Below are positions 8,335-17,360 of a stretch of DNA of 64,000 nucleotides, one piece after another. Position 1 is the stretch's first letter; each line of letters opens with the position of its first letter. The notes beneath the pieces were generated by a model that saw only the letters and a program-made list of their open reading frames with translations, was not told the origin of the DNA and did no database searches. The stretch is taken from the NCBI GenBank assembly GCA_024802545.1, contig CP103416.1, positions 1,674,001 to 1,738,000 on the forward strand, read 5' to 3'. Both the position numbers and the translations under genes were made by a program. This DNA comes from SAR92 clade bacterium H455. Its GTDB lineage: Bacteria; Pseudomonadota; Gammaproteobacteria; Pseudomonadales; Porticoccaceae.

Positions 8335-8566
8335 TGCCGATCGCTAAGGCCTTTTGCTGTCGACTGCTAAGGGCTCTTAATACCGATCGCTGATGGCTCT
8401 TAATGCCGATCGCTGATGGCTCTTGATGTCGACCGCTAAGGGCTCTTAATACGGACCGCTAAGGGCTCTTGATGTCGACCGCTAAGGGCTCTTAATACGG
8501 ACCGCTAAGGGCTCTTGATATCGACCGCTAAGGGCTCTTAATGCTGCCCGTTTAGGGCTCTGCGCC
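8326..8566. repeat. 23-bp tandem repeat array, ten units, starting at the nadA stop
   Basis: Ten consecutive 23-bp units run from 8326 to 8555, followed by a partial unit. A unit reads GGCTCTTAAT..CGACCGCTAAG with variation. The first unit (8326-8348) includes the last two codons and TAA of nadA. Units 5-6 and 7-8 are an exact duplication of a 46-bp pair. At two places in each unit the sequence is almost always TAA or TGA (CTTAAT/CTTGAT and GCTAAG/GCTGAT). There are no unique spacers, so it is not CRISPR. It fills most of the 270-base gap between the convergent nadA and M48 protease genes. Confidence 0.96.
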
Positions 8567-8604
8567 AGGGACCTTGTCACTACTGTCAGTCTGAGTAAAA
8601 ACGA

Positions 8605-10128
8605 TCATAGCCGCTCAGCCCGATCCTCCATGGCCGAAAGGTCTCGCAGTCGCTGGCGAATAATCGCCGACTGTTTAAAATCCTCTTTAACCATTTTCGC
8701 CGCCAGGCCTAACTGGTTTCGAGCCTTATCGAAGACGCCGATCAAAATAAAGTACTCGGCTCGAGCCTGATGTAGGCCGGAAATATTTCCTGCCAAACCG
8801 CGCACTTCAGCCAGGCGATACCAGATCATAGGATCCTGAGGGCGCATGCGCGATAGGGCTGTGAGCACTGTATCCGCGCCATCATAATTACGCGCTTGCC
8901 AGAGGGCTTCTGACTTAAGCACCATTAACGGATAGTTGTTTTGGTTAACCACTAGTCCGCGATTGAGTCTGTTGAGGGCGGTAGAATATTTTTTGGCGGC
9001 TATATCGATTTCAATATCGGTGTACAAAAATATCAAATTAGCCGGCTGGCGACTGAGCAGTTGCATCATGTGCTGTCGGGCTTCTTGCAGTTGGTTGGCT
9101 TTTAGGTAGGCGAGGGCAAGACCATAGTGGGCCGCGTCTGACTTGAGGCTGTTAGCCTCAATTTCACCCTTAAAGCGGTTGATGCTGACTGTAGTGGTTT
9201 GATCCATAGCGACCAGCGCGCGTGCTCGCATCAGATAAAACTCGGGATTTTGAGCGTACTGGCGCATGGAAGAGCCCATGGAGCGATTGCGAGCATCCCC
9301 GATACGCTTTTCAGTAATCGGGTGAGTGAGCAAAAATTCTGGCGGTCGACTGCCTGTGTAGCGAGTGCCCTTGAGTAAGGTGGCAAACATATCGGCGACT
9401 GCGCCTGGGTCGCGATTGGCGCGCTCCATGGTGGACAGGCCCACTCGGTCGGCCTCCTGCTCATTGGCGCGGCTGTAGCGCAGCTGGCTATCCATAGACA
9501 ACGCCTGAGAGGTAATCATCGCCGCTGACGCGGCATCGCCTCCGGCAGTGGCGGCGAGCACCACGGTGGCAAGCAGTCCCGCCATGGTAATCATTGAGTT
9601 CTTTTTCTGGGCTTCAGTACCACGGGAGAAATGCCGCTGGCTGAGGTGCGCCAGTTCGTGAGCCAGCACCGAGGCCATTTGATCCTCATTTTCGGCGAAG
9701 GCAAATACGCCAGTGTGAAACCCAACCACGCCACCGGGTACGGCGAAGGCATTCATCGTAGGGTTTTTTACTATCACCAGTTCTAGGCGGGGATCTTCCA
9801 GTTCGCTGTAGGTTGCGAGGTTGTAGAGCAGCTGTTCCAGATAGATCTGCATCAGTGGATCATCATAGGCGCGCACGCGGCTGCGAAAGATTTTTAACCA
9901 AATGCGGCCGAGCTCATATTCTTGGTTTTTTGAGATCATTCCCGAAGAAGCATCACCGAGCACCGGGAGCTCTATTTCATTGGCGGACAGCGCGTTGCTG
10001 AGAGGCCACAACAGGCAGCAGAGCATAAGGCTTCTAATAAGCTTTGGCAGTGACAAAATAATCGCGGTGATCCTTCTTGACTTAATCTTGAATAAAGCTT
10101 GTCTAAAAACCGTCCATAAACTTTCCAT
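8605..10128 (-). CDS. Periplasmic M48 metalloprotease with TPR tail, BepA-like
   Basis: The protein matches the BepA/YfgC family: a secreted zinc protease and chaperone that maintains outer-membrane proteins such as LptD and the BAM complex. It has a hydrophobic signal segment (SLMLCCLLWPLSNALSA), the zinc motif HELAH (about 157-161 from the chosen start) with the third ligand in NEQEAD (about 225), and roughly 200 C-terminal residues of TPR repeats. The TPR part includes LKANQLQEARQHM. The start is uncertain: ATG 10128 gives a long n-region, ATG 10026 leaves a minimal signal peptide, and the frame is open to 10167. None has a strong ribosome site, though AGAAGG occurs near 10075. It is divergent from the AI-2E-type exporter. 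Confidence 0.9.
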   Translation of the reverse strand: MESLWTVFRQALFKIKSRRITAIILSLPKLIRSLMLCCLLWPLSNALSANEIELPVLGDASSGMISKNQEYELGRIWLKIFRSRVRAYDDPLMQIYLEQLLYNLATYSELEDPRLELVIVKNPTMNAFAVPGGVVGFHTGVFAFAENEDQMASVLAHELAHLSQRHFSRGTEAQKKNSMITMAGLLATVVLAATAGGDAASAAMITSQALSMDSQLRYSRANEQEADRVGLSTMERANRDPGAVADMFATLLKGTRYTGSRPPEFLLTHPITEKRIGDARNRSMGSSMRQYAQNPEFYLMRARALVAMDQTTTVSINRFKGEIEANSLKSDAAHYGLALAYLKANQLQEARQHMMQLLSRQPANLIFLYTDIEIDIAAKKYSTALNRLNRGLVVNQNNYPLMVLKSEALWQARNYDGADTVLTALSRMRPQDPMIWYRLAEVRGLAGNISGLHQARAEYFILIGVFDKARNQLGLAAKMVKEDFKQSAIIRQRLRDLSAMEDRAERL

Positions 10129-10319
10129 ACAACGCAGCACAGCATATTGGGCCTGCGCCGCTGGCATTACTGTAGCGGAAAATTATGCACAGTTCGACAG
10201 TTGAAATGTTGACAAGTTTCAGGTCAGATAGCTCTCCTAAAGCGCGACACCTTAGTGCGCCTACTGGGTCATACCCCGGCCCAGTACAATTTTGCCAGAG
10301 CAGTTTCGAGAGGAAATGG

Positions 10320-11441
10320 ATGAAAAAGATACTTCACAAGTGGATTGAGCGCTATTTCGGCACCGAAGAGGCTCTGCTGCTGACGATTATTTTAATTGTC
10401 TCGCTGGTTGTCTTTGCTACTCTGGGTGCGGTCCTCGGACCAGTGTTCGCGGCCTTAATTCTATCTTTTCTACTCCAAGGCGTGGTCAACATGCTGGTGC
10501 GCTATGGTGTGCCGCGAGTTATGGCTCTGGTGAGTACCTATCTATTATTTGTCGCAGGCTTTGTCTCGGTGATTGTCGGCTTAATTCCAATTATCGGTCG
10601 CCAAACATCGCTGTTAATTGGTGAGTTGCCAAAAATGATCGCCGGACTTCGGGATTTAGCCGTGGCCCTACCTGAGCGCTATGCCGAATATGTTAGTCCG
10701 GAGCAGTTTCAATCGATTACTCAGCGCCTGTCAGATGAAGTGGGGCGACTATTAGAGCAGGCTCTGTCGTTTTCCATCAGCAGCTTTCCTGGCATTATTG
10801 GGGTGATGATCTATCTGGTATTGGTCCCCCTATTAGTTATGTTTATGCTTAAAGATAAGGATCAGTTGCTGCTGTTCTTGAGCAATCTACTGCCAGAAGA
10901 GCGTTCGGTGATGCGAACCATCTGGAATGAAATGGATATGCAATTCACCAACTATGTCCGCGGCAAGGCCATAGAAATTTTAATTATTGGTCTGGTCTCC
11001 TACGCCGTATTCCTCTGGCTCGGCGTCAACTACGCTGCACTGCTAGCGTTACTAGTAGGCCTCTCCGTGTTAGTGCCCTATATAGGTGCCACGGTGGTAA
11101 CTATACCAGTGCTCTTGGTGGGCTATATGCAGTGGGGTTTCAGCAATGATTTCTTCTGGCTATTCGGTGCCTATGGTGTGATTCAGTTTCTCGATGGCAA
11201 TTTATTGGTACCGCTACTATTTTCCGAAGTGGTTAACTTGCATCCGGTGTTTATTATTGTCTCGGTCCTATTATTTGGCGGCATTTGGGGGTTCTGGGGT
11301 GTGTTCTTTGCTATTCCACTGGCCACATTAGTGAAAGCTGTTTTTAATGCTTGGCCAAGGCGAGCGCAGCAGGAGCTCAGTTTGCAGCCGCCCCTAGACT
11401 TGGCGGCCGAGAACGATAATCAGGCGTCTCCCGGCGCTTAG
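10320..11441 (+). CDS. AI-2E transporter family (PerM/YdiK-like) permease
   Basis: A 373-residue inner-membrane protein with about eight membrane segments, characteristic of the AI-2E exporter superfamily: hydrophobic N-terminal helices (TIILIVSLVVFATLGAVLGP), a hydrophilic middle of about 120 residues, and the C-terminal block GVNYAALLALLVGLSVLVPYIG followed by FAIPLATLVKAVF. Family members include TqsA (AI-2 export) and PerM-like proteins of other function, so the substrate is unknown. The start at 10320 was chosen because GAGAGGAAA precedes it; the longer frame from 10185 adds 45 unhydrophobic residues without homology. Confidence 0.88.
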   Translation: MKKILHKWIERYFGTEEALLLTIILIVSLVVFATLGAVLGPVFAALILSFLLQGVVNMLVRYGVPRVMALVSTYLLFVAGFVSVIVGLIPIIGRQTSLLIGELPKMIAGLRDLAVALPERYAEYVSPEQFQSITQRLSDEVGRLLEQALSFSISSFPGIIGVMIYLVLVPLLVMFMLKDKDQLLLFLSNLLPEERSVMRTIWNEMDMQFTNYVRGKAIEILIIGLVSYAVFLWLGVNYAALLALLVGLSVLVPYIGATVVTIPVLLVGYMQWGFSNDFFWLFGAYGVIQFLDGNLLVPLLFSEVVNLHPVFIIVSVLLFGGIWGFWGVFFAIPLATLVKAVFNAWPRRAQQELSLQPPLDLAAENDNQASPGA

Positions 11442-11552
11442 GTGCTGGTTGGGGCTTGGGTAGGCAAAACAAACAGCCCAGTGATGTCCTTGGCAGGCAA
11501 TCTAGCAAAACACTCTAAAACGTAAAGCAGAAACACACAAAAGGAACTGTCC

Positions 11553-14387
11553 ATGGGCAACAGAACAAGTACTTTATGGCTTCTACTATTGTTAGCCATT
11601 GTCGCCGGCTTACAGCAGGGCTGTTCAGCACCAAATAAGGTGGCCCATCCCCAGGGTATTGTTGTCAGCCCCAATGACAGTCGTGAATACCGCCATCTGC
11701 GCTTGACCAATAATATGGATGTGCTGCTGATTTCAGATCCCAGCAGCGATAAAGCTGCTGCCTCTCTCGATGTCTATGTGGGCAGTTATCAGAATCCCCA
11801 GGACCGCGCTGGGCTGGTGCACTTTCTCGAACACATGCTGTTTTTGGGGACCGAAAAATATCCCGAGCCCGGCGAATATCAGAGCTTTATTAGCGAGCAT
11901 GGCGGTAGTCATAACGCCGGTACCGGGTTAGAGAATACCAACTATTTTTTCGATATAGATGCGGCCCATTTGGAGCCAGCTCTGGATCGCTTTGCGCAGT
12001 TTTTTTCGGCGCCGAACTTTGACGCCAAGTATGTGGATCGTGAGCGCAACGCCGTGGAGTCGGAGTATCGGCTGAAACTAAGAGACGACGGTCGCCGCGG
12101 CCAGGACGTACTTCAGGAGCAGGTTAATCCGCAACATCCACTGAGTAAATTTACTGTTGGCAATCTGGATACGCTGGCAGACTTCGATGGTCGCCCACTG
12201 CGTCCCGAGCTACTGGCAATTTATCAAAAATACTACTCCGCTAATATTATGAAGTTGGTTGTGCTTGGCAATCAGAGTCTCGATAGGCTGCAAGCCATGG
12301 TCGAGCCACGCTTCGGTCCGGTGGTCAATAACCAAGTAGTAGTGGATGCGCCAGCGGCGCCATTATTTGCTGCCGACCAACTGCCAATGCAGCTACATAT
12401 AGTGCCATTGCAGAACTCCCGCTCGTTAAGTTTAAACTTTCCACTGCCAAAGATGTCTCCTCACTGGCAGAAAAAGCCAGCTAACTATCTGGCGGCACTG
12501 TTGGGCCATGAAGGAGAGGGCAGCTTGCTCGAAGCTTTAAAGGTCCGCGGTTGGGCCGAGGGGCTGTCTGCTGGAACCGGTCTCGAAGATCGCGGCGGGG
12601 CGCTGTTTTATGTGGATATTTCCCTGACACCTGCTGGTCTCGCCCATCAGGCAGAGATTGTTGAGATGTTCTTTGCCACAGTGGCGCTGATTGCTCAGCA
12701 GGGTATAAATAAATGGCGCTATAGGGAAATCGCGCAACTCAGTGAGATCGCCTTTCAGTTTCAAGAAAAGCAAAATCCCATGGGCTATGTATCTATGTTG
12801 GCATCGAAAATGCAGCTCTATCCTGTTCAGGATGTGCTCCATGCCAACTATGTGATGAATGAATTTGATGCTGAGCTGCTGAGTAGCGTGGCGGCGCGCC
12901 TAACGCCGGATAATATGTTGCTGTCCCTCACCGCACCAGAGGTGAAGACGGATAAAACCAGTCTGATGTACCAGACCCCCTATGCTGTCGCAAAAATAGC
13001 TGATGCTGATCTCGCCAAGTGGCGTTCGCCTGGTAAGTTTGATGATCTAACGTTACCCAAGGCCAATCCTTATATTCCAAATGATCTCAGTTTGCTTGCC
13101 AGGAAGAAGAATTTACAGGCACCTCAGTTGATCCTCGACAGCAAGCAGGTCACTGCCTGGCACTTTCCGGATACGCGCTTCGGTGTGCCCAAGGCCCATA
13201 TTATTGCGTCTCTGCAGACTCCGGGGATTGATTCGCCAGAGGCATTTGCTGCCCTGGAATTGTATCTCGCCTATGTCAATGACCAACTCAGTGCAGCGGT
13301 TTATCCCGCCCGCGAAGCCGGGCTAAGTTTTTCTCTGCAACCCAGTGAGCGTGGTATCGCCATTGTAGTGGGTGGCTATTCGGATAAGCAGGCAGTTCTA
13401 CTGGGCGATATTCTCAATGCGCTATTAAACCCGGATTGGGATAGCGCACGCTTTGAGCGTATTCAGCAAACACTGGCACGGGATATGAGCAACTTTGCTC
13501 AGCAGTATCCGTTCCGCCAAGTGGTAGCGAGCTTTAACGCTGTTATCAAGGGGCAGTGGACACCACTGCAGAAAGTCGACGGGGTAGAGCAGTTATCCCT
13601 GTCTGAGTTAAAGCTGTTTGCTGGCAAACTACTCGAAAGTCTAGAGCTCGAGGTGTTAATTAGTGGCAATCATGATCAGGCTTCGGCCATGCAATTGCTG
13701 TCCAGATTAAGCTCCTGGACAGAGTTACAGCAGACTAGCGTGCCCCAGTCGGTGGCCAAGCTGGCCATAGGTGAGCAGCGAGTGCAGGTGCCGGTGGATC
13801 ACAGCGACGCGGCCTTGATGCTCTATCTCCAGGGTCGAGATGATAGCCTGACTGAGCGTGCCCATATGTTGCTAATTGGGGAGATGCTAGCGTCGCCGTT
13901 CTACACTAGTTTGCGCACGGAAAAGCAGCTCGGTTACGTGGTCTCAGCCTTTGCCAGCAACCATCTGCGGGTCCCGGGTCTGGCCATGATTGTGCAGTCC
14001 CCCAGCGTTGATCAAGCAACTATTAAGACGGAGATGACAGGGTTTTTGGCCGCTTTTAAAGACCAGGTGGCGACTCTCACAGATGCCGATTTAAAGCGTT
14101 ATAAAGTCTCGGTATTAAGTGGCCTTGAAGAGAGGCCGAAAAATCTCGGCGAGCTCAATGGCCGGTTTATGGAGTCTCTAGGGCTGGGTTACAGTGCGTT
14201 TGATTTCCGTCAACAGCTGTCGCAGGAGATCGCATCAGTAACGCTGGAAAGTCTCAGTAATGCCTATGATGCGGTGACCACTGATCAGCTTCGGGGGCTG
14301 GTGGTGGAGACGGTTGACGCAGATAAAGCGAGTGCTCTTGTGGATTTACGTAGGTTGGGAACAGTTTATGGGTATGAATTTCGATAA
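11553..14387 (+). CDS. M16 family zinc protease (pitrilysin-like), lipoprotein
   Basis: A 944-residue insulinase/pitrilysin (M16) protease. The N-terminus is a lipoprotein signal (LLLLLAIVAGLQQGC, cysteine at residue 24), so the protein should be attached to a periplasmic membrane face. The inverted zinc motif HFLEH lies near residue 92, with the downstream glutamate in VESEYRLK. Four M16 half-domains follow, including the RTEKQLGYVVSA motif near 790 used in substrate binding. Length matches E. coli Ptr (962). AAAGGAA precedes the ATG. It stands alone upstream of aceE and probably degrades short periplasmic peptides. Confidence 0.93.
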   Translation: MGNRTSTLWLLLLLAIVAGLQQGCSAPNKVAHPQGIVVSPNDSREYRHLRLTNNMDVLLISDPSSDKAAASLDVYVGSYQNPQDRAGLVHFLEHMLFLGTEKYPEPGEYQSFISEHGGSHNAGTGLENTNYFFDIDAAHLEPALDRFAQFFSAPNFDAKYVDRERNAVESEYRLKLRDDGRRGQDVLQEQVNPQHPLSKFTVGNLDTLADFDGRPLRPELLAIYQKYYSANIMKLVVLGNQSLDRLQAMVEPRFGPVVNNQVVVDAPAAPLFAADQLPMQLHIVPLQNSRSLSLNFPLPKMSPHWQKKPANYLAALLGHEGEGSLLEALKVRGWAEGLSAGTGLEDRGGALFYVDISLTPAGLAHQAEIVEMFFATVALIAQQGINKWRYREIAQLSEIAFQFQEKQNPMGYVSMLASKMQLYPVQDVLHANYVMNEFDAELLSSVAARLTPDNMLLSLTAPEVKTDKTSLMYQTPYAVAKIADADLAKWRSPGKFDDLTLPKANPYIPNDLSLLARKKNLQAPQLILDSKQVTAWHFPDTRFGVPKAHIIASLQTPGIDSPEAFAALELYLAYVNDQLSAAVYPAREAGLSFSLQPSERGIAIVVGGYSDKQAVLLGDILNALLNPDWDSARFERIQQTLARDMSNFAQQYPFRQVVASFNAVIKGQWTPLQKVDGVEQLSLSELKLFAGKLLESLELEVLISGNHDQASAMQLLSRLSSWTELQQTSVPQSVAKLAIGEQRVQVPVDHSDAALMLYLQGRDDSLTERAHMLLIGEMLASPFYTSLRTEKQLGYVVSAFASNHLRVPGLAMIVQSPSVDQATIKTEMTGFLAAFKDQVATLTDADLKRYKVSVLSGLEERPKNLGELNGRFMESLGLGYSAFDFRQQLSQEIASVTLESLSNAYDAVTTDQLRGLVVETVDADKASALVDLRRLGTVYGYEFR

Positions 14388-14633
14388 ATTGGTCATTTTG
14401 TAATTTTACTAACTCTGCTTTTTTGGGAAAAAATTTATATTTAACAGGTACTTATGGTTTATGCATGTGGCGCTTCTGAAATAGGCTGTCGATTGAAGCG
14501 CCAGCAAGGGCATTGATTTCGTAATTTAACTACATTAAAATTGCGCGCATATTTTTGCGTCTCTTGACTCAGTCTAAAATGGGGTCTGAATCTTTCGCAA
14601 ATAGCCGTTTAATTGATAACTGGTTGGTGATGA

Positions 14634-17282
14634 ATGACTAAGGATTTAGATCCGTTTGAAACTCAGGAATGGCTTGAAGCCTTCGACGCAGTGCACAAGA
14701 TTCATGGCGATGAGAGAGCTAACTTTCTTCTCAACCAGCTCCAGTCACACGCCAGTGACCAGGGTATAAAGTTACCCCCATCGGTCACCACACCCTTCCG
14801 TAACACCATCTCTTCTCACCGCGAAAAGCGCATGCCTGGCGATCTGTTTATGGAGCGCCGCATTCGATCGTTGATTCGCTGGAACGCATTGGCCATGGTG
14901 ATGCGCGCGAATAAGAAAAGTGAAGGCATCGGCGGCCACATTGCCAGCTTTGCATCCGCTGCGACGCTTTATGATGTTGGCTTTAACTACTTCTTCCGCG
15001 GTCCCGAAGGCGATGATCTCGGTGACCTGGTGTTCTTCCAGGGACACAGCGCTCCGGGCATGTATGCACGTTCCTTCTTAGAGGGCCGTTTGACTACAGA
15101 TCAGATGGATAACTTCCGTCGCGAGGTTGATGGCGGTGGTCTCTCGTCTTACCCACACCCCTGGTTGATGCCGGACTACTGGCAGTTCCCGACAGTCTCT
15201 ATGGGCCTCGGCCCGATTCAGGCAATCTATCAAGCACACGTTATGCGGTACCTCTCTGCTCGCGGCATGGTGCCACGTGGCGATCGCAAGGTATGGGCAT
15301 TCCTCGGTGACGGCGAGTGTGACGAGCCGGAAAGCTTGGGCGCCATCTCTCTGGCCGGTCGCGAGCAGCTTGAGAATCTGACCTTTGTGGTTAACTGTAA
15401 CCTGCAGCGCCTCGATGGCCCTGTGCGCGGTAACGGTAAAATCATGCAGGAACTAGAAGGTGTGTTCCGTGGTGCTGGCTGGAACGTGATCAAGGTTGTT
15501 TGGGGACGTCACTGGGATCGTTTGATCGAGAAAGACACCACTGGTCTGCTGATCAAGCGTATGGACGAAGTCTGTGACGGCGAGTTGCAAAACTACAAGT
15601 TTAATGGTGGCGCCTATACCCGCGAGCATTTCTTCGGCAAGTACCCGGAGCTGCTTGAACTGGTTGCGGATATGACTGATGAACAGATTATGTATCTGAA
15701 TCGCGGCGGTCACGATCCCTATAAAGTTTATGCTGCCTATGCTGAAGCCTCTGCTCACAAAGGTCAGCCGACGGTCATTCTGGCCCACACAGTTAAAGGC
15801 TACGGTCTTGGCGGTGCAGGTGAAGCTGCCAACGACACTCACTCGGTGAAGAAACTCGATATCGACAGTCTGCGCGGTTTCCGCGATCGTTTCGGTATTC
15901 CTGTCTCCGATGATCAGCTGGAGAATGTTCCTTACTACCGTCCACCGGAAGACAGCCCCGAGCTTGAGTACATGCGCAGGCGTCGTGCTTCTCTGGGTGG
16001 CTCACTGCCAGCCCGTAAAGCAGACTTCACCGCTATGAAGGTACCTGAGCTTTCGGCCTTTAAAAAGCAGTTGGAGAGCAGTGGCGAGAGAGAAATCTCC
16101 ACCACCATGGCGTTTGTTCGCGTGCTGTCGACGCTGATTAAAGATAAAACCATTGGCAGCTCGGTAGTACCCATTGTGCCGGACGAAGCTCGCACCTTTG
16201 GTATGGAAGGTATGTTCCGTCAGTTGGGTATCTACACCTCGGAAGGGCAGAAGTATGTGCCTCACGACCACCAGCAGATTATGTATTACAAAGAAGACAA
16301 GAAGGGTGTGATTCTCGAAGAGGGAATCAATGAAGCCGGCGCCATGTCGGCGTGGATCGCTCTGGCCACGGCCTACAGCACCAGCAGCTGCCCAATGATT
16401 CCGTTCTATATTTTCTACTCAATGTTCGGTTTCCAGCGTATTGGTGATCTGGCCTGGGCCGCTGGTGACAGTCAGGCGCGCGGTTTCTTGATTGGTGCCA
16501 CTGCTGGTCGCACTACACTGAACGGCGAAGGCTTGCAGCATCAGGATGGCCACAGTCATATTCTTGCCAATACTGTGCCGAACTGTCGCAGCTACGATGC
16601 CACCTACAGCTACGAGTTAGCGGTAATTGTGCAAGACGGCGTTAAGCGCATGTTTGAGGACAAAGAAAACTGTTTCTATTACCTCACCACGATGAACGAA
16701 AATTACAAGCAGCCAGCTATGCCCAAAGGGGCTGAAGCCGGTATTATCAAAGGAATCTACAAGTTCTCTCAGGGCGGCAAGGCTAAGTTGCGTCTGCAGC
16801 TGATGGGCGCTGGTACGATTCTCAATGAAGTCCGTGAAGCGGCGAAGATTCTTAAAGAGACTTACTCGGTTGAGTCGGATATCTGGAGTCTAACCAGTGT
16901 CAACGAAATAACCCGTGAAGGTCAGCAGGTTGATCGCTGGAACCTACTGCATCCAGAGAGCAAGCCGAAGAGAGCCTATCTCACCGAGCAGCTCGATGGC
17001 GCCGAAGGCCCAGTTGTGATCGCAACCGATTACATGAAAAACTATGCTGAGCAGATGCGTAAGTATATTGATCAGCCATTGACTGTTCTGGGTACCGATG
17101 GCTTTGGTCGCAGTGACAGCCGCGAGGCGTTGCGCAGCTTTTTTGAGGTGGACCGTTACTTTATTACGGTTGCCGCTCTGAAGGCTCTGGCAGATCAGGG
17201 TTCAATTAAGCACTCGGTAGTGAGCGATGCGATAAAATCATTTGGTATAGATCCGGAGAAGGCTAATCCACTGTTTGTTTAA
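14634..17282 (+). CDS. aceE: Pyruvate dehydrogenase E1, homodimeric type
   Basis: AceE decarboxylates pyruvate and transfers the hydroxyethyl group from thiamine diphosphate to the lipoyl domains of AceF. The 882-residue length matches the homodimeric E1 of gammaproteobacteria (887 in E. coli). The ThDP/Mg motif GDGECDEPE...NCNLQRLDG lies near 220-265. Other family marks are FQGHSAPGMYARSFLEGR near 140 and HDHQQIMYYKE near 545, with DGFGRSD near the C-terminus. The start ATG follows GGTGATGA. aceF follows after about 80 bases, and the two form an operon; no E3 (lpd) gene is in the window. No PdhR site could be identified with confidence in the 246-base gap upstream. Confidence 0.97.
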   Translation: MTKDLDPFETQEWLEAFDAVHKIHGDERANFLLNQLQSHASDQGIKLPPSVTTPFRNTISSHREKRMPGDLFMERRIRSLIRWNALAMVMRANKKSEGIGGHIASFASAATLYDVGFNYFFRGPEGDDLGDLVFFQGHSAPGMYARSFLEGRLTTDQMDNFRREVDGGGLSSYPHPWLMPDYWQFPTVSMGLGPIQAIYQAHVMRYLSARGMVPRGDRKVWAFLGDGECDEPESLGAISLAGREQLENLTFVVNCNLQRLDGPVRGNGKIMQELEGVFRGAGWNVIKVVWGRHWDRLIEKDTTGLLIKRMDEVCDGELQNYKFNGGAYTREHFFGKYPELLELVADMTDEQIMYLNRGGHDPYKVYAAYAEASAHKGQPTVILAHTVKGYGLGGAGEAANDTHSVKKLDIDSLRGFRDRFGIPVSDDQLENVPYYRPPEDSPELEYMRRRRASLGGSLPARKADFTAMKVPELSAFKKQLESSGEREISTTMAFVRVLSTLIKDKTIGSSVVPIVPDEARTFGMEGMFRQLGIYTSEGQKYVPHDHQQIMYYKEDKKGVILEEGINEAGAMSAWIALATAYSTSSCPMIPFYIFYSMFGFQRIGDLAWAAGDSQARGFLIGATAGRTTLNGEGLQHQDGHSHILANTVPNCRSYDATYSYELAVIVQDGVKRMFEDKENCFYYLTTMNENYKQPAMPKGAEAGIIKGIYKFSQGGKAKLRLQLMGAGTILNEVREAAKILKETYSVESDIWSLTSVNEITREGQQVDRWNLLHPESKPKRAYLTEQLDGAEGPVVIATDYMKNYAEQMRKYIDQPLTVLGTDGFGRSDSREALRSFFEVDRYFITVAALKALADQGSIKHSVVSDAIKSFGIDPEKANPLFV

Positions 17283-17360
17283 ATAGTGGATTTAGCTCGG
17301 CTAACAGAGCCCGGGCACAGGTACTAAGCGATTGTGGAAAATACGAATAAAGGAATCAAT

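Noticed and set aside
8326-8566. CRISPR array downstream of nadA
   Set aside because: Units are contiguous with no unique spacers, and no cas genes are nearby.
14564-14592. Promoter for aceE built on TTGACT
   Set aside because: The hexamer at the right spacing (TGAATC) is a poor -10, so the assignment was not listed.
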